Both the position numbers and the translations under genes were made by a program. This document shows, in pieces, positions 26,876 to 36,857 of a DNA stretch of 64,000 nt. The notes beneath the pieces are model-generated. The model had not been told where the DNA came from and ran no database searches. It was given only the letters and a program-made list of their open reading frames with translations. The stretch lies in the NCBI RefSeq assembly GCF_017114865.1, contig NZ_JADEYH010000012.1, positions 62,001 to 126,000 of the forward strand, given 5' to 3'. The stretch's first letter is position 1. Every line of letters starts with the position of its first letter. This DNA comes from Streptomyces verrucosisporus (GTDB lineage: Bacteria > Actinomycetota > Actinomycetes > Streptomycetales > Streptomycetaceae).

Positions 26876-28585
26876 ATGTCGATCACCCTCGCCTCGCTGG
26901 TCCGGAACTCCTCCCTCAAGCTCGCCGTCCTCGCGGGCGAGGAGCGGCTGGGCGTCCCGGTGCGCTGGGCGCACGTCAGCGAGCTTGCCGACCCGGTGCC
27001 GTATCTGGACGGCGGGGAGCTGCTGCTGGTCACAGCGATGAAGCTCGATGTCGAGGATCCGGAGGCGATGCGCCGCTACGTCGCCCGGCTGGACGCCGCC
27101 GGTGTGGTCGGGCTGGGCTTCGCGGCCGGGGTGGCCTACGACACGGTGCCCCCGGCACTGCTGGACGCCGCCCGTGAGGCCGGCTTCCCGCTGCTGGAGG
27201 TGCCCCGGCGCACCCCGTTCCTGGCCATCGTCAAGGCGGTCTCGGCGGCGGGCGCCGCCGAGCAGTACCGCGCGGTCAGGGCCGGGTTCGAGGCCCAGCG
27301 GGAGATGACCCGCGCCGTGCTCTCCGCGCGCGGCACGTCCGGTCTGCTGGCGAAGCTGGCGGCCCATGTGGACGGCTGGGCCGCGCTCTACGACGTCTCC
27401 GGCGCGCTGGTCGCCGCCGCCCCGTCCTGGGCCTCCCGCCGCGCCGCGGAGCTGACCGACGAGGTGCGGCGGCTGCGGGACCGTTCCGCCACCGCGAGCG
27501 CCGTGGTGAGCGGGACCGGCGGCCGGTCGGGCGACCGGGTGGAGCTGCAGTCGATCGGCTCGGGGCGCCGGGTCAGGGCGGTCCTCGCGGTCGGCACCGG
27601 CGTCCCGCCGGGTACCGCCGAGCGCTACGCCGTCAACTCCGCCGTGGCGCTGCTGACGTTGACCACCGAGCGGTCCCGGGCTCTGCTGGAGGCCGAGCAG
27701 CGGCTGGGCGCGGCGGTGCTGCGGATGCTGCTGGCGGGGGAGGCCGACCACGCCCGGGCGGTCGCCGGTTCGCTCTACGGCACGCTGCTGGACGAGCCGC
27801 TGCGGGTGGTCGTGGCCGAGGGCGCGTCGGTGCGGGGCAAGGCGGCGGACCCCCGGGAGCCCGGTGCGGGCGGGGCCGCGGGCGGCGCTTCCGAGGGGAC
27901 GGGCGGGCCGGAGGGCGCTCTGCCCGCCGGGGTGGAGGCGCTCGCGGAGAGGACCGAGTCGGCCGCCGCCCGGGCCGGGGAGTCCGTCCTGCTGGTCCGG
28001 CACGACCGGCGGCTGGTGGGACTGGTGGCGGACGGCGGCGCCGCCGCGGCCGCCTGTGCGGACTTCGCGGGCCGGGCCGAGACGGCGGCCGGGGGCGGCC
28101 CGGTGGGCGCCGGCACGGAACACGGGGTGGTCGTCGGCGTCTCGGCGCCCGCCGGACTCGCCTCCGTGGCCGCGGCGTTCAAGCAGGCCGGGCAGGCGCT
28201 GTCCGTCGCCCGCCGCCGGGGCCGGGCGCTGGTCGAGCACGAGGACGTGGCCTCCGGCTCGGTCCTCCCGCTGCTGGCCGACGAGGCGGTGCGCGCCTTC
28301 GCCGACGGGATGCTGCGCGCGCTGTACGAGCACGACGCGCACGGCCGCGGCGATCTGGTCGCCTCGCTGCACGCCTGGCTCTCCCGGCACGGGCAGTGGG
28401 ACGCGGCCGCCGCCGACCTCGGCGTCCACCGGCACACCCTCCGCTACCGGATGCGGCGGGTCGAGGAGATCCTCGGCCGGTCGCTGGACGATCCGGACGT
28501 GCGGATGGAGCTGTGGCTGGCGCTCAAGGCGACGGCGACCGTGCCCCCGGTCCGGAAGGACCAGGGGCGGTCCCGCAAGGGCTGA
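26876..28585 (+). CDS. PucR family transcriptional regulator
   Basis: The 569-residue protein has an N-terminal PucR sensor domain (about residues 1-125, with VPVRWAHVSELADPVPYLDGGELLL). A middle GGDEF-like/CdaR region is interrupted by a Gly/Ala-rich linker around 320-350. A C-terminal HTH_30 domain contains DLGVHRHTLRYRMRRVEEILG. PucR regulators control purine, GABA and other nitrogen catabolic genes; here gabT and two aldehyde dehydrogenases lie on either side. The ATG at 26876 begins the conserved domain directly; the in-frame upstream region is low complexity. Confidence 0.9.
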   Translation: MSITLASLVRNSSLKLAVLAGEERLGVPVRWAHVSELADPVPYLDGGELLLVTAMKLDVEDPEAMRRYVARLDAAGVVGLGFAAGVAYDTVPPALLDAAREAGFPLLEVPRRTPFLAIVKAVSAAGAAEQYRAVRAGFEAQREMTRAVLSARGTSGLLAKLAAHVDGWAALYDVSGALVAAAPSWASRRAAELTDEVRRLRDRSATASAVVSGTGGRSGDRVELQSIGSGRRVRAVLAVGTGVPPGTAERYAVNSAVALLTLTTERSRALLEAEQRLGAAVLRMLLAGEADHARAVAGSLYGTLLDEPLRVVVAEGASVRGKAADPREPGAGGAAGGASEGTGGPEGALPAGVEALAERTESAAARAGESVLLVRHDRRLVGLVADGGAAAAACADFAGRAETAAGGGPVGAGTEHGVVVGVSAPAGLASVAAAFKQAGQALSVARRRGRALVEHEDVASGSVLPLLADEAVRAFADGMLRALYEHDAHGRGDLVASLHAWLSRHGQWDAAAADLGVHRHTLRYRMRRVEEILGRSLDDPDVRMELWLALKATATVPPVRKDQGRSRKG

Positions 28586-28669
28586 GCCCGGGAGGACTGG
28601 AGCCCGGAGCCCGGATCCCGCGGACCGGAATCCCGGAGGGCCGGGCGCGGCCGGGGCACCGTCAGGGCG

Positions 28670-30001
28670 TCAGGAGCAGTACTGCTGCTCCTTGCCGATC
28701 GAGCGGTACATGCAGTCGGCGTTCTCCATCAGCAACAGGACGGCGTCCTCGTTGCGGCTGGTCTCCCGCTCGATCACCTCGTCGGGCGGGTAGAAGCCGT
28801 CCCGCCCGTTCGGCCCGGGGTACATCTCGAAGGTGTAGCTGAAGATGCCCTGGTCGGCCCACATCCAGTCGTTGATCGTGCCGTCGGTGATGTACAGGTC
28901 GCTGGACTGCTGGGGGGTGTAGCCGTTGGTGGCGGCCATCGCCCTGCCGACGGTGGCGAAGGCGTCGCGGTCGTCCCGGGTGAGCCCCGGGGCGGTGTCG
29001 TTGTAGGTGTAGCCGTAGGGCCACAGCACCAGTTCGCTGTAGGTGTGGAAGTCGATGTGCGCCTTGATCTGCTGCTCTCCGCCCACGACGCGGCTGCGGA
29101 CGAAGTCGGCGACCACCCGCACCTCCGGCGCGGACCCGGCGTACGGGCCGCGGTAGGTGGAACTCCAGGTGCTGGAGGAGGAGCCGCCGCAGCAGCCCCA
29201 GTTGTAGTACCAGTTGCGGTTGAGGTCGGTGCCGACGTACCAGGAGCCGGAGTTGGGCTGGCGGTTCTTGCGCCAGCTCCGGTAGCTGCCCGAGGCGATG
29301 TCGTACTCGCCGCCGTCGGGGTTGACGTCGGCGATCACCCACAGCTCCCGGGTGTCCACCATGCGGGTGATGCGGGAGTCGGTGCCGTACCGCTCGCCGA
29401 ACTCGCGGATGACGTACAGCGCCATCTCCACGGTCAGGTGCTCGCGGGCGTGCAGGTGGTGGGTGAGCAGCACCTCCGGCTCGTTCTCGTCGGCGGCGAC
29501 GTTGTCGCTGATCTTGACGGCGACGATGTCGCGGCCTTCGTAGGTCTTGCCGATGACCTGCTTGGCCATGATGTCCGGGTGGTCCCGCACGTACCCGTTG
29601 ATGGCCGCCATGGTCTCGGCGTAGTTGTGGTAGCCGGAGTCGCTCGGCGGGTAGTCGAGGGTGCCGACCTCGTCGCTCCCGGCGCTCCGCTGAGGGGGCG
29701 CAGGCAGGGTGGTGAGGCGGTGGCCGGCCTTGCGCAGCTTGTCGGCCTGCGCGGCGTCGGCGGTGACCACCACCGAGTGCTCGCGCACCGCGTCGATGGC
29801 CGTGCCCGTGCGGGCGATGGCCGTGCGCTGTTCGACGCCGGTGATCCCGGCGATCTCGTACTGCCGCTCACCGGCGGGGGTGGCCCGCCGGCCGTCGTCT
29901 CCGGGGGCGGCGGTGGCCTGCGCTCCGAGCGGAACGGCCAGTGCGAGGGAGAGGAGGAGGGCGGCGGTGAGGGTCCGCCGCCCGTGAGGACGTCTACGCA
30001 T
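28670..30001 (-). CDS. secreted M14 zinc carboxypeptidase
   Basis: This 443-residue enzyme removes C-terminal amino acids from peptides outside the cell. It has a signal peptide (basic start, [19 protein letters not shown]), a pro-region of roughly 90 residues, then the M14 catalytic domain. Zinc ligands are in [13 protein letters not shown] (H..E) and [15 protein letters not shown] (H). The catalytic Glu is in [27 protein letters not shown] with paired cysteines and the final cysteines suggest disulfides. AGGAG is 6 nt from the ATG. It is divergent from the next aldehyde dehydrogenase. Confidence 0.93.
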   Translation of the reverse strand: MRRRPHGRRTLTAALLLSLALAVPLGAQATAAPGDDGRRATPAGERQYEIAGITGVEQRTAIARTGTAIDAVREHSVVVTADAAQADKLRKAGHRLTTLPAPPQRSAGSDEVGTLDYPPSDSGYHNYAETMAAINGYVRDHPDIMAKQVIGKTYEGRDIVAVKISDNVAADENEPEVLLTHHLHAREHLTVEMALYVIREFGERYGTDSRITRMVDTRELWVIADVNPDGGEYDIASGSYRSWRKNRQPNSGSWYVGTDLNRNWYYNWGCCGGSSSSTWSSTYRGPYAGSAPEVRVVADFVRSRVVGGEQQIKAHIDFHTYSELVLWPYGYTYNDTAPGLTRDDRDAFATVGRAMAATNGYTPQQSSDLYITDGTINDWMWADQGIFSYTFEMYPGPNGRDGFYPPDEVIERETSRNEDAVLLLMENADCMYRSIGKEQQYCS

Positions 30002-30257
30002 CGCGTCTCCTGGGGTGTCCAGTTCGACGGGTGGGGTTGGTGCGTTCTGTGCTGTGTCATGGTCGCGGCAAAGCGGTGGGCGGGCAACCGGGCCTTCTCC
30101 GACAAAGCGGCGCGCGGAACAACCCGAGTGATACGCGCCGGACAAGAGTCCCGCACGGCTTCGGCCCCTACGGTGGTGCCGGGAGCCGGCCGCGCAGCAG
30201 CCGGGCCCCGACCACCACCTCCACCGCTCCACCACTTCGGAAGGGCCGGGATACGCA

Positions 30258-31712
30258 GTGACCACAGCGACTTCCCCACACGCGTTCTGGCTCGCCGGCC
30301 GCGAGGCGACCGGCGACGAGACCTTCGAGGTCACCTCGCCCTGGGACGGCCGGACCGTCGGCACCGTCAGCATCCCCACCGAGGCACAGGTCGAGCAGGC
30401 CGTGGCCGCCGCGGCCGAGGTGGCCGCCGAGTTCGCGGCCACTCCCGCGCATGTGCGCGCCGCCGCCCTGGACCATGTCCACCGGCGGCTGGCCGAGCGC
30501 GCCGAGGAGATCGCGAAACTGATCTCCGCCGAGAACGGCAAGCCCATGAAGTGGGCCCGCGGTGAGGTCGGCCGCTGCGTGTCGGTCTTCCGCTGGGCCG
30601 CCGAGGAGGCCCGCCGCTTCAACGGCGGCACCGCGCAGCGGCTGGACACCGACGCGGGCGGGACCGGCCGCCTCGCCCTGACCCGGCGCTTCCCGCGCGG
30701 GCCGGTGCTGGGCATCGCGCCGTTCAACTTCCCCCTCAACCTGTGCGCCCACAAGGTGGCCCCGGCCATCGCGGTCGGCACGCCGATCATCCTCAAGCCC
30801 GCCCCGGCCACCCCGCTGTCCGGGCTGCTCATCGGCGAGCTGCTGGCCGAGACGGACCTGCCGGCCGGCTCCTGGTCGGTGCTCCCCGTCCCCAACGACC
30901 GCATGCCCTCCCTGGTGGCCGACGAGCGCCTGCCGGTCATCTCCTTCACCGGTTCCGGCCCGGTGGGCTGGTCCATCCTGGACACCGTGCCCCGCAAGCG
31001 CGTCACTCTGGAGCTGGGCGGGAACGGCGCGGCCGTCGTACTGGCCGACTACTCCTCCGACGCCGACCTGGACCGGGCCGCGCAGCGCATCGCGACCTTC
31101 TCCAACTACCAGGGCGGCCAGTCCTGCATCTCCGTCCAGCGCGTCATCGCCGACGTCTCGGTCCACGACCGGCTGGTGCCCCGGGTGGTCGAGGCCGTCG
31201 AGGCGCTGGCCACCGGCGATCCGTCCGACGACGCCACCGACGTCGGCCCGCTGATCAGCGAGGACGCCGCCAAGCGGGTGGAGTCCTGGGTGGACGAGGC
31301 GGTCGCGGCCGGCGCGAAGCTGCTGACCGGCGGCAAGCGCGACGGCGCCACCTACGCCCCCACCGTCCTCGCGGACGTGCCCGCCGACGCCTCGGTCTCC
31401 TGCGAGGAGGTCTTCGGCCCCGTGCTCACACTGACCTCGGTCGACGGCGAGGAAGCAGCCTTCGCCGCGGTCAACGACTCCAGGTACGGCCTGCAGGCCG
31501 GGGTGTTCACCCACGACGTGCAGGCGGCCTTCCGCGCCCACCGCGCTCTGGAGGTCGGCGGTGTGGTCATCGGCGACGTCCCCTCCTACCGCGCCGACCA
31601 GATGCCCTACGGCGGCACCAAGGAGTCCGGCGTCGGACGCGAGGGCGTGCTGTTCGCCATGGAGGACTACACCTACGAGCGGGTGATGGTCCTCACCGGC
31701 CTGGACCTGTAG
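30258..31712 (+). CDS. NAD(P)-dependent aldehyde dehydrogenase
   Basis: The 484-residue protein is an ALDH-superfamily member: [45 protein letters not shown] with the general-base Glu, and the catalytic Cys in [12 protein letters not shown]. The C-terminal [15 protein letters not shown] completes the set. GGQSCI and PFNFPLN resemble bacterial succinate-semialdehyde or glyceraldehyde-3-phosphate-type ALDHs rather than the 18.4-kb paralogue. With gabT nearby, succinate semialdehyde is a plausible substrate, but specificity cannot be read from sequence. It starts with GTG. Confidence 0.87.
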   Translation: MTTATSPHAFWLAGREATGDETFEVTSPWDGRTVGTVSIPTEAQVEQAVAAAAEVAAEFAATPAHVRAAALDHVHRRLAERAEEIAKLISAENGKPMKWARGEVGRCVSVFRWAAEEARRFNGGTAQRLDTDAGGTGRLALTRRFPRGPVLGIAPFNFPLNLCAHKVAPAIAVGTPIILKPAPATPLSGLLIGELLAETDLPAGSWSVLPVPNDRMPSLVADERLPVISFTGSGPVGWSILDTVPRKRVTLELGGNGAAVVLADYSSDADLDRAAQRIATFSNYQGGQSCISVQRVIADVSVHDRLVPRVVEAVEALATGDPSDDATDVGPLISEDAAKRVESWVDEAVAAGAKLLTGGKRDGATYAPTVLADVPADASVSCEEVFGPVLTLTSVDGEEAAFAAVNDSRYGLQAGVFTHDVQAAFRAHRALEVGGVVIGDVPSYRADQMPYGGTKESGVGREGVLFAMEDYTYERVMVLTGLDL

Positions 31713-31737
31713 TCACCGCTCCCCTCGCCCGGTTCGC

Positions 31738-31771
31738 CGCGGTCCGGCCCCGGAGGAAGGGCCGGGCCGCG
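31738..31771. terminator. hairpin between converging ALDH and GH3 genes
   Basis: A 13-bp stem with one G-T pair (31738-31750 with 31759-31771) and an 8-nt loop lies in the 77-nt gap between two convergent stops. It probably serves as a shared terminator. Confidence 0.6.
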
Positions 31772-31789
31772 GCGCGGGCCCGCCCGTCG

Positions 31790-34714
31790 TCAGGTCGCTT
31801 CGGCGCAAGAGGGTGCGCCGAAGCCCAGGCGGGCCAGTCTGAGGGGGCCGTGCAGGGTGACGCGCAGATCGCGCACTCCCGAGGGCGGATCGTCCAGGCG
31901 GGCCCGCACGGTGGTGTAGGTGTGGCGGTCGCCGGTGCACGGGACGGTGAGACGTGCCAGAACGCCGTCCTCGCCGCCCCGGCCGTCCTCGCCGCCGCTG
32001 CTCTCCAGGCGCAGGACGATCTCCGCCTCGCCCGGCTCGGCGCGCGCCGCCTCCACCGTCACAGAACCGGCACCGGATCCGGCATCGGCCGTGAAGTCGC
32101 AGTCGTGGAAGACCAGTTCGGCCACCCCCGGACCGGCGGGGGCGACCGCGTCACCGCGCTCCCGGCTCAGATCCACCAGCTCGGTGCCGCTCTGCCCGTC
32201 GTAGTCGGCGGCCCGGATGTCGCCCACCGGACGCGGGGCGCCGGGCTCGCCGTCGACGCGGAAGACCGCGCTGCGGCGGATGTCGGCGCTGGAGGCGCCG
32301 AGGTCGGCGGCGTAGGAGCCCGGGGCCACCCGCCACCGGCCGTGGGCCACGTCCCACAGCCCCAGGGCCCGGGAGACCGGGACGGTGAACTCCACCTCCC
32401 GCGACGCGCCCGGGTCCAGCCGGACGCGGCGGTGGGCCGCCAGCGCGCGGTGCGGACGGGGCAGCCGGCGTCCGGCCACCTCGACGGCGCGCACATAGAG
32501 CTGGACCACCTCGTCGCCCGCCACCGCGCCGGTGTTGGTCACCGTGCAGCGGACGGTCAGCATCCGGCCGTCGCAGCAGACCTCCGGCTCGCCGTAGCCG
32601 AAGGAGGTGTACGACAGGCCGTGGCCGAACGGGTAGAGCGGAGTGCCGTCGAAGTACAGGTAGGTGGTGCGCGAGCCGATGACGTCGTAGTCCAGCAGAC
32701 CGGGCAGATCGGCGTCGGAGGCGTACCAGGTCTGCGGCAGCCGTCCGCCCGGTGAGACGTCGCCGGCCAGCACGGCGGCCAGCGCTTCCCCCGCCGCCTG
32801 CCCGCCGTGGGCGGTCCACAGCAGCGCGGGCAGCGCCTCGTCCGCCTCGCCGACCGCGTACGGGTAGGCCGAGGTGAGCACCAGGGCGGTACGCGGGTTG
32901 GCGTCGCGGGCCGCCCGCCACAGCCGGTCCTGCTGCGGCGGAAGGGCGAGGGTGGTGCGGTCCTCGGTCTCGCGCCCGCCGATGTGCGGGTCGTTGCCCG
33001 CGACGACGATCACCACGCCGGCCTCCCGCGCGGCGGCCCGCACCTCGTCCTCGCCGCGCCGGACGGTCTCGACGGTGAACACCGTGCCCGGCCCGTCCCC
33101 GGCGGCAACCCGGACGCAGCCGGCGGCGACTTCCACGTACCGGCCCGTCCCCCGGTGCCTGAGGAGGTGCCCGCCGTCGTGGGGTTCCAGCCCGAAGGTC
33201 TCCTGGACCACCCAGCCGCCCGGCTGCTCGGCCGAGGCGCGTACGAAGCCGTCGTCGGCGACCGACAGGTAGCGGCCGCCGTCCGCGCGCAGCGTCAGCA
33301 CCCCGCCGCCCCAGTCCACCAGCGCGAACTCCTCCCCGGCGCCCCCGCTCACCGTCAGCGGCGGCAGATCGGTGCGGCCGCGCAGCAGCGCCGGGTCCAG
33401 CGCGCCCGCGGCCGCCGGATCGCCGGGCCCCCGCTCACCGGGGCCGGCCCCGGGCACGGCCAGCCACCCGCCCGGGCAGCGCAGCCGCACCCGGTCGGCG
33501 CCCTCGGCGTACACCACCCGGTCCGTCCCGAACCGCTCCCGCAGTCCGTCCAGTGGGGTGGAGCGGCGCAGCAGCGCGCCGCTGTACCAGTCGAGCTTGC
33601 ACTCGTCGGCCAGCAGCCCGACGACCGCCACCCGCACCCCGTCCGCCAGCGGCAGCAGACCGTCGTTGCGCAGCAGGACGATCGCCTGCTCGGCGGCCTC
33701 GCGCGCCAGCTCCCGGTGCCCGGGGGTGTCGAACGCGGCGTCCCCGTCGAACGGTTCGGGGTCGAACTCGCCCAGCGAGCAGCGCATCGCCAGCAGCCGC
33801 AGCACCGCCGCGTCCACGTGCTCCTGCCCGATCAGGCCGCGCTCCAGCGCGCCGCGCACCCGGGAGGTGATCGGCGAGGAGTCCTCGCCGTGGTCGGTGA
33901 AGCTGTCCACCCCGGCGCGCAGGGCGGCGGCGGTGGCCTCCTCGTGAGTGGTGAAGTAGCCCTGGGAGTCGGCCAGGTTGCTGGGCGCGCCGGCGTCCGA
34001 GCACACCACAAGGTCGTGGTCGCACCAGGTGCGCAACTGCTCGGCCAGCAGCGGCGAGAGGTGGTTGGGGCGGCCGTTGACCAGGTTGTACGCGGGCATC
34101 ACCCCGGCCACCGCGCCCGCCCGGACGGGGCCGCGGAAGGCCGGCAGCTCGTACTCGTGCAGCACCCGCGGGCGCACCGAGGCCGAGGAGGTGTCGCGGT
34201 CGGTCTCGTTGTTGTGCGCCAGCCAGTGCTTGAGCACCGGGGCGGTGCGCCATCGGGCGGGGTGGTCCCCGCGCAGTCCGCGGGTGTACGCGGTGGCGAT
34301 CGCGGCGGTCAGAAGCGGATCCTCGGAGTAGCCCTCCTCGTTGCGGCCCCACAGCGGATGGCGCAGCAGGTTGACCGTGGGCGACCATACGTTCAGCCCG
34401 ACACGCGGGTCGCGCTCGCGCATCGCGCGCACCTCCCGCCCGACGGCCTCGCCCACCCGCCGCACCAGTTCCTCGTTCCAGGTCGCCCCGAGCCCCACGG
34501 CCTGGGGGAAGACGGTGGCCGGGCCCATCCAGGCCACGCCGTGCAGCGCCTCCTGGCCGGTGCGGAAGGCGGCGACGCCCAGACGCTCCACGGCGGGGGC
34601 GAACTGGTGCAGCATCGCGACGCGCTCGTCGGGCGTGAGCCGCGCCAGCAGGTCGGCGGCGCGCTCACGGGCCGGCAGGGCCGGGTCGCAAAATGGCGGC
34701 TGGTCGGTGCTCAC
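31790..34714 (-). CDS. glycoside hydrolase family 3 with inserted beta-trefoil and C-terminal sugar-binding domains
   Basis: The 974-residue enzyme is a GH3 beta-glucosidase/xylosidase type. The N-terminal barrel (about residues 15-330) has [39 protein letters not shown] and the nucleophile Asp240 in VVCSDAG. The alpha/beta sandwich is split by an insertion at about 460-552 ([33 protein letters not shown]), a fascin-like beta-trefoil pattern. A fibronectin-III-like domain (about 690-790) and a CBM6-like tail (about 810-974) follow. There is no signal peptide, so it acts inside the cell. GAGGAG is 11 nt from the GTG. It is divergent from the sugar-binding lipoprotein gene. Confidence 0.9.
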   Translation of the reverse strand: MSTDQPPFCDPALPARERAADLLARLTPDERVAMLHQFAPAVERLGVAAFRTGQEALHGVAWMGPATVFPQAVGLGATWNEELVRRVGEAVGREVRAMRERDPRVGLNVWSPTVNLLRHPLWGRNEEGYSEDPLLTAAIATAYTRGLRGDHPARWRTAPVLKHWLAHNNETDRDTSSASVRPRVLHEYELPAFRGPVRAGAVAGVMPAYNLVNGRPNHLSPLLAEQLRTWCDHDLVVCSDAGAPSNLADSQGYFTTHEEATAAALRAGVDSFTDHGEDSSPITSRVRGALERGLIGQEHVDAAVLRLLAMRCSLGEFDPEPFDGDAAFDTPGHRELAREAAEQAIVLLRNDGLLPLADGVRVAVVGLLADECKLDWYSGALLRRSTPLDGLRERFGTDRVVYAEGADRVRLRCPGGWLAVPGAGPGERGPGDPAAAGALDPALLRGRTDLPPLTVSGGAGEEFALVDWGGGVLTLRADGGRYLSVADDGFVRASAEQPGGWVVQETFGLEPHDGGHLLRHRGTGRYVEVAAGCVRVAAGDGPGTVFTVETVRRGEDEVRAAAREAGVVIVVAGNDPHIGGRETEDRTTLALPPQQDRLWRAARDANPRTALVLTSAYPYAVGEADEALPALLWTAHGGQAAGEALAAVLAGDVSPGGRLPQTWYASDADLPGLLDYDVIGSRTTYLYFDGTPLYPFGHGLSYTSFGYGEPEVCCDGRMLTVRCTVTNTGAVAGDEVVQLYVRAVEVAGRRLPRPHRALAAHRRVRLDPGASREVEFTVPVSRALGLWDVAHGRWRVAPGSYAADLGASSADIRRSAVFRVDGEPGAPRPVGDIRAADYDGQSGTELVDLSRERGDAVAPAGPGVAELVFHDCDFTADAGSGAGSVTVEAARAEPGEAEIVLRLESSGGEDGRGGEDGVLARLTVPCTGDRHTYTTVRARLDDPPSGVRDLRVTLHGPLRLARLGFGAPSCAEAT

Positions 34715-34802
34715 GTGCGGAAGGTCTCCTCGGGGAGATGGGCGGCCACCGCCGCGCGGCGGTGCGTGCTGCGGGGCGTGCTGTGGCGCGGCGGTACACG
34801 AT

Positions 34803-34845
34803 TCGAAGCGCTTCGATGCTGGGGTGACAGCGGGGCGGGTGTCAA
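34803..34845 (-). promoter_or_regulatory. GH3 promoter with LacI operator
   Basis: Read leftward, TTGACA (34840-34845) is separated by 18 nt from CAGCAT (34816-34821). The perfect palindrome TCGAAGCGCTTCGA at 34803-34816 overlaps the start point. A LacI-type repressor bound here would block the promoter. The likely repressor is the LacI protein encoded at 43.3-44.3 kb. Confidence 0.75.
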
Positions 34846-34933
34846 GGATCCGAACGCGAGACGGCCGTCCGGACCCGTGAATTTCCTGTATCCGGGCCGC
34901 TTCCGGTGCTTCGATGTTTCTTCGCCACGACCC

Positions 34934-34986
34934 TTGCGCGGTATGACCCTCGCACTTAATCTCGGCGCAACATCGAAGCGCTTCGA
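34934..34986 (+). promoter_or_regulatory. promoter and LacI operator of the sugar transporter operon
   Basis: TTGCGC (34934-34939), a 17-nt spacer and TAATCT (34957-34962) form a promoter. The palindrome TCGAAGCGCTTCGA at 34973-34986 sits at or just after the start point. It is identical to the operator at 34803, 170 bp away, so looping between the two is possible. The 351-nt gap 34715-35065 contains no ORF. Confidence 0.75.
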
Positions 34987-35065
34987 CCAACCTGCCCGAC
35001 CGGCGGGGCCGCACGCCGTCCATCCCGTCCGTCCCGCCGACGCGCCGCCACGAAGGGTTGCCGCC

Positions 35066-36733
35066 ATGTCCCAGACCACCAGCCCCAGCCGGAGAACCTT
35101 CCTCGCCTCGACGGCCGTCGCCGCCGCGGCGGTGGGTGGTCTGCCGCTGCTGTCGGCGTGCTCCTCCGAGGGCGGCGGCAACCGGAACGAGGGCACGACG
35201 ACGAAGAAGGACGCGGCGAAGATCCTTCCGGCGTACGTCGCCTCGAAGGTCGTCGAACCCGACATCCCCAGCGAGAACGGATCGCGCCCCGGCTTCACCG
35301 GCAAGGCCGAGTCGTACGACGCGCTGCCCGCCTCCGTCCCCGAGAAGCTGGGCAGGGGCGGCGAGGTGGCCGTCATGAGCCCGCTGTGGGGCACCCCGCC
35401 GGAGAAGGACTGCGCCTACTACCGGGCCGTCGACAAGGCCATCGGGGTGAAGGTCGACTGGCAGACCCAGGACGGCAACACCTACGGCGAGAAGCTCGGC
35501 GCCGTCCTCGCCTCCAGCGGCATCCCGGACATGGTGGTCATCCCCAGCTGGGAGATGCAGGGCAAGATCCCCAGCGCCATCGGAAGCCGCTTCGCCGACC
35601 TCGGCCCGTACCTGTCGGGCGACAAGGTCAAGGCCTACCCCAACCTCGCCGCGATCCCCACCGCCGCCTGGCAGATGTCCATCTTCGGCGGGAAGCTCAG
35701 AGGTCTGCCCATCCCGTCGGGCGCGGTCGACATCATCATCCCCTACTACCGCCAGGACGTCTTCGAGGACAAGGGCTGGGAGGTGCCCACCAGCCCGCAG
35801 GAGTTCATGGACCTCGCCAAGGAGATCACCGCGCCGAGGTCGAAGGTGTGGGCGTGCGAGGACATGAAGTGGACGGCGTTCAACGTCTTCGGCGTGCTGC
35901 CGGACAAGCCCTACTGCTGGCAGTGGCAGGGAAAGAAGCTCGTCCACCGCATCGAGACGGACAACTACCTCGAGGCGCTGGAGTGGACCCGCAAGCTCTA
36001 CGCCGCCGGCGTCGTCCACCCCGACGCCAAGACCGGCCGGGGCGACGCCGGCACCCGCTTCACCGCCGGCCAGTCGATGATCATGAACGACGGCAACGCC
36101 AAGTGGTACGGCTGGACCTTCGAGCAGAGCGAGCAGAATCCGGATTTCCGCGTCCAGGGCATGGACATCTTCGGCCACGACGGCGGCGACCCGCAGCTGT
36201 ACTTCGCCAACCCGGCCGGCATCTGGGCCTTCGTCAACCGCAAGGCCCCCGAGGAGACCGTCCAGGAGTGCCTGGCCATCGCCAACTTCGCCGCCGCCCC
36301 CTACGGGACGAAGGAGAACCGCCTGGTCAGGTACGGAGTGGAGGGCACCCACCACACGCTCAAGGACGGCGTGCCCGCCAAGACCGAACAGGGCGTCACC
36401 GAAGTCCAGGACACCTACTTCTTCACCGCCAGCGCCGAGGCCGTCGCCGCCTTCCCCGACCACCCCCGGGTGGTGCGGGACTGGTGCGGCTGGCAGCAGC
36501 GGATGGGCGCCTTCATGAAGAAGCCCCTGCTGTACGGGATGCAGGTTCGCGAACCCAACCGCTGGACCAACCTCAGCGACCCTTTCGAGGACCTGGAGAA
36601 CGACGTGGTGCGCGGCCGCAAGAAGGTCTCCGACATGCAGAAGGCCGTCGAGGACTGGCGCCGGGCCGGCGGCGACGACCTGCGCGACTGGTACCGAAAG
36701 CTGATCGAGGACGCCGGCGAGTCCGCCGCCTGA
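35066..36733 (+). CDS. ABC sugar transporter substrate-binding lipoprotein (Tat-type signal)
   Basis: The 555-residue extracellular binding protein starts with a twin-arginine motif (SRRTFLAS) and then a lipobox LLSAC (Cys32), so it appears to be a Tat-exported lipoprotein. The mature part belongs to the large LplA-like class of oligosaccharide binding proteins, with MSPLWGTPPEKDCAYYRAVDK, PDMVVIPSWEM, TDNYLEALEWTRKLYAAGVVHPDA and a Trp-rich C-terminal half. It is followed by two permease genes and a GH42 gene, so it probably captures a galactose- or xylose-decorated oligosaccharide. No ATPase is encoded here; a shared MsiK-type ATPase elsewhere would be expected. Confidence 0.9.
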   Translation: MSQTTSPSRRTFLASTAVAAAAVGGLPLLSACSSEGGGNRNEGTTTKKDAAKILPAYVASKVVEPDIPSENGSRPGFTGKAESYDALPASVPEKLGRGGEVAVMSPLWGTPPEKDCAYYRAVDKAIGVKVDWQTQDGNTYGEKLGAVLASSGIPDMVVIPSWEMQGKIPSAIGSRFADLGPYLSGDKVKAYPNLAAIPTAAWQMSIFGGKLRGLPIPSGAVDIIIPYYRQDVFEDKGWEVPTSPQEFMDLAKEITAPRSKVWACEDMKWTAFNVFGVLPDKPYCWQWQGKKLVHRIETDNYLEALEWTRKLYAAGVVHPDAKTGRGDAGTRFTAGQSMIMNDGNAKWYGWTFEQSEQNPDFRVQGMDIFGHDGGDPQLYFANPAGIWAFVNRKAPEETVQECLAIANFAAAPYGTKENRLVRYGVEGTHHTLKDGVPAKTEQGVTEVQDTYFFTASAEAVAAFPDHPRVVRDWCGWQQRMGAFMKKPLLYGMQVREPNRWTNLSDPFEDLENDVVRGRKKVSDMQKAVEDWRRAGGDDLRDWYRKLIEDAGESAA

Positions 36734-36857
36734 CACACCCGCGCCCACAGGCCCCCGGCCCGGCGGCGCGGCGCCCACCGCGGCGCACCGCACCACCACC
36801 GCACCGCCATCCCGGGCACCGGGCCGGGGCCGGAACGACGCTGACGAGGAGAGTCCC

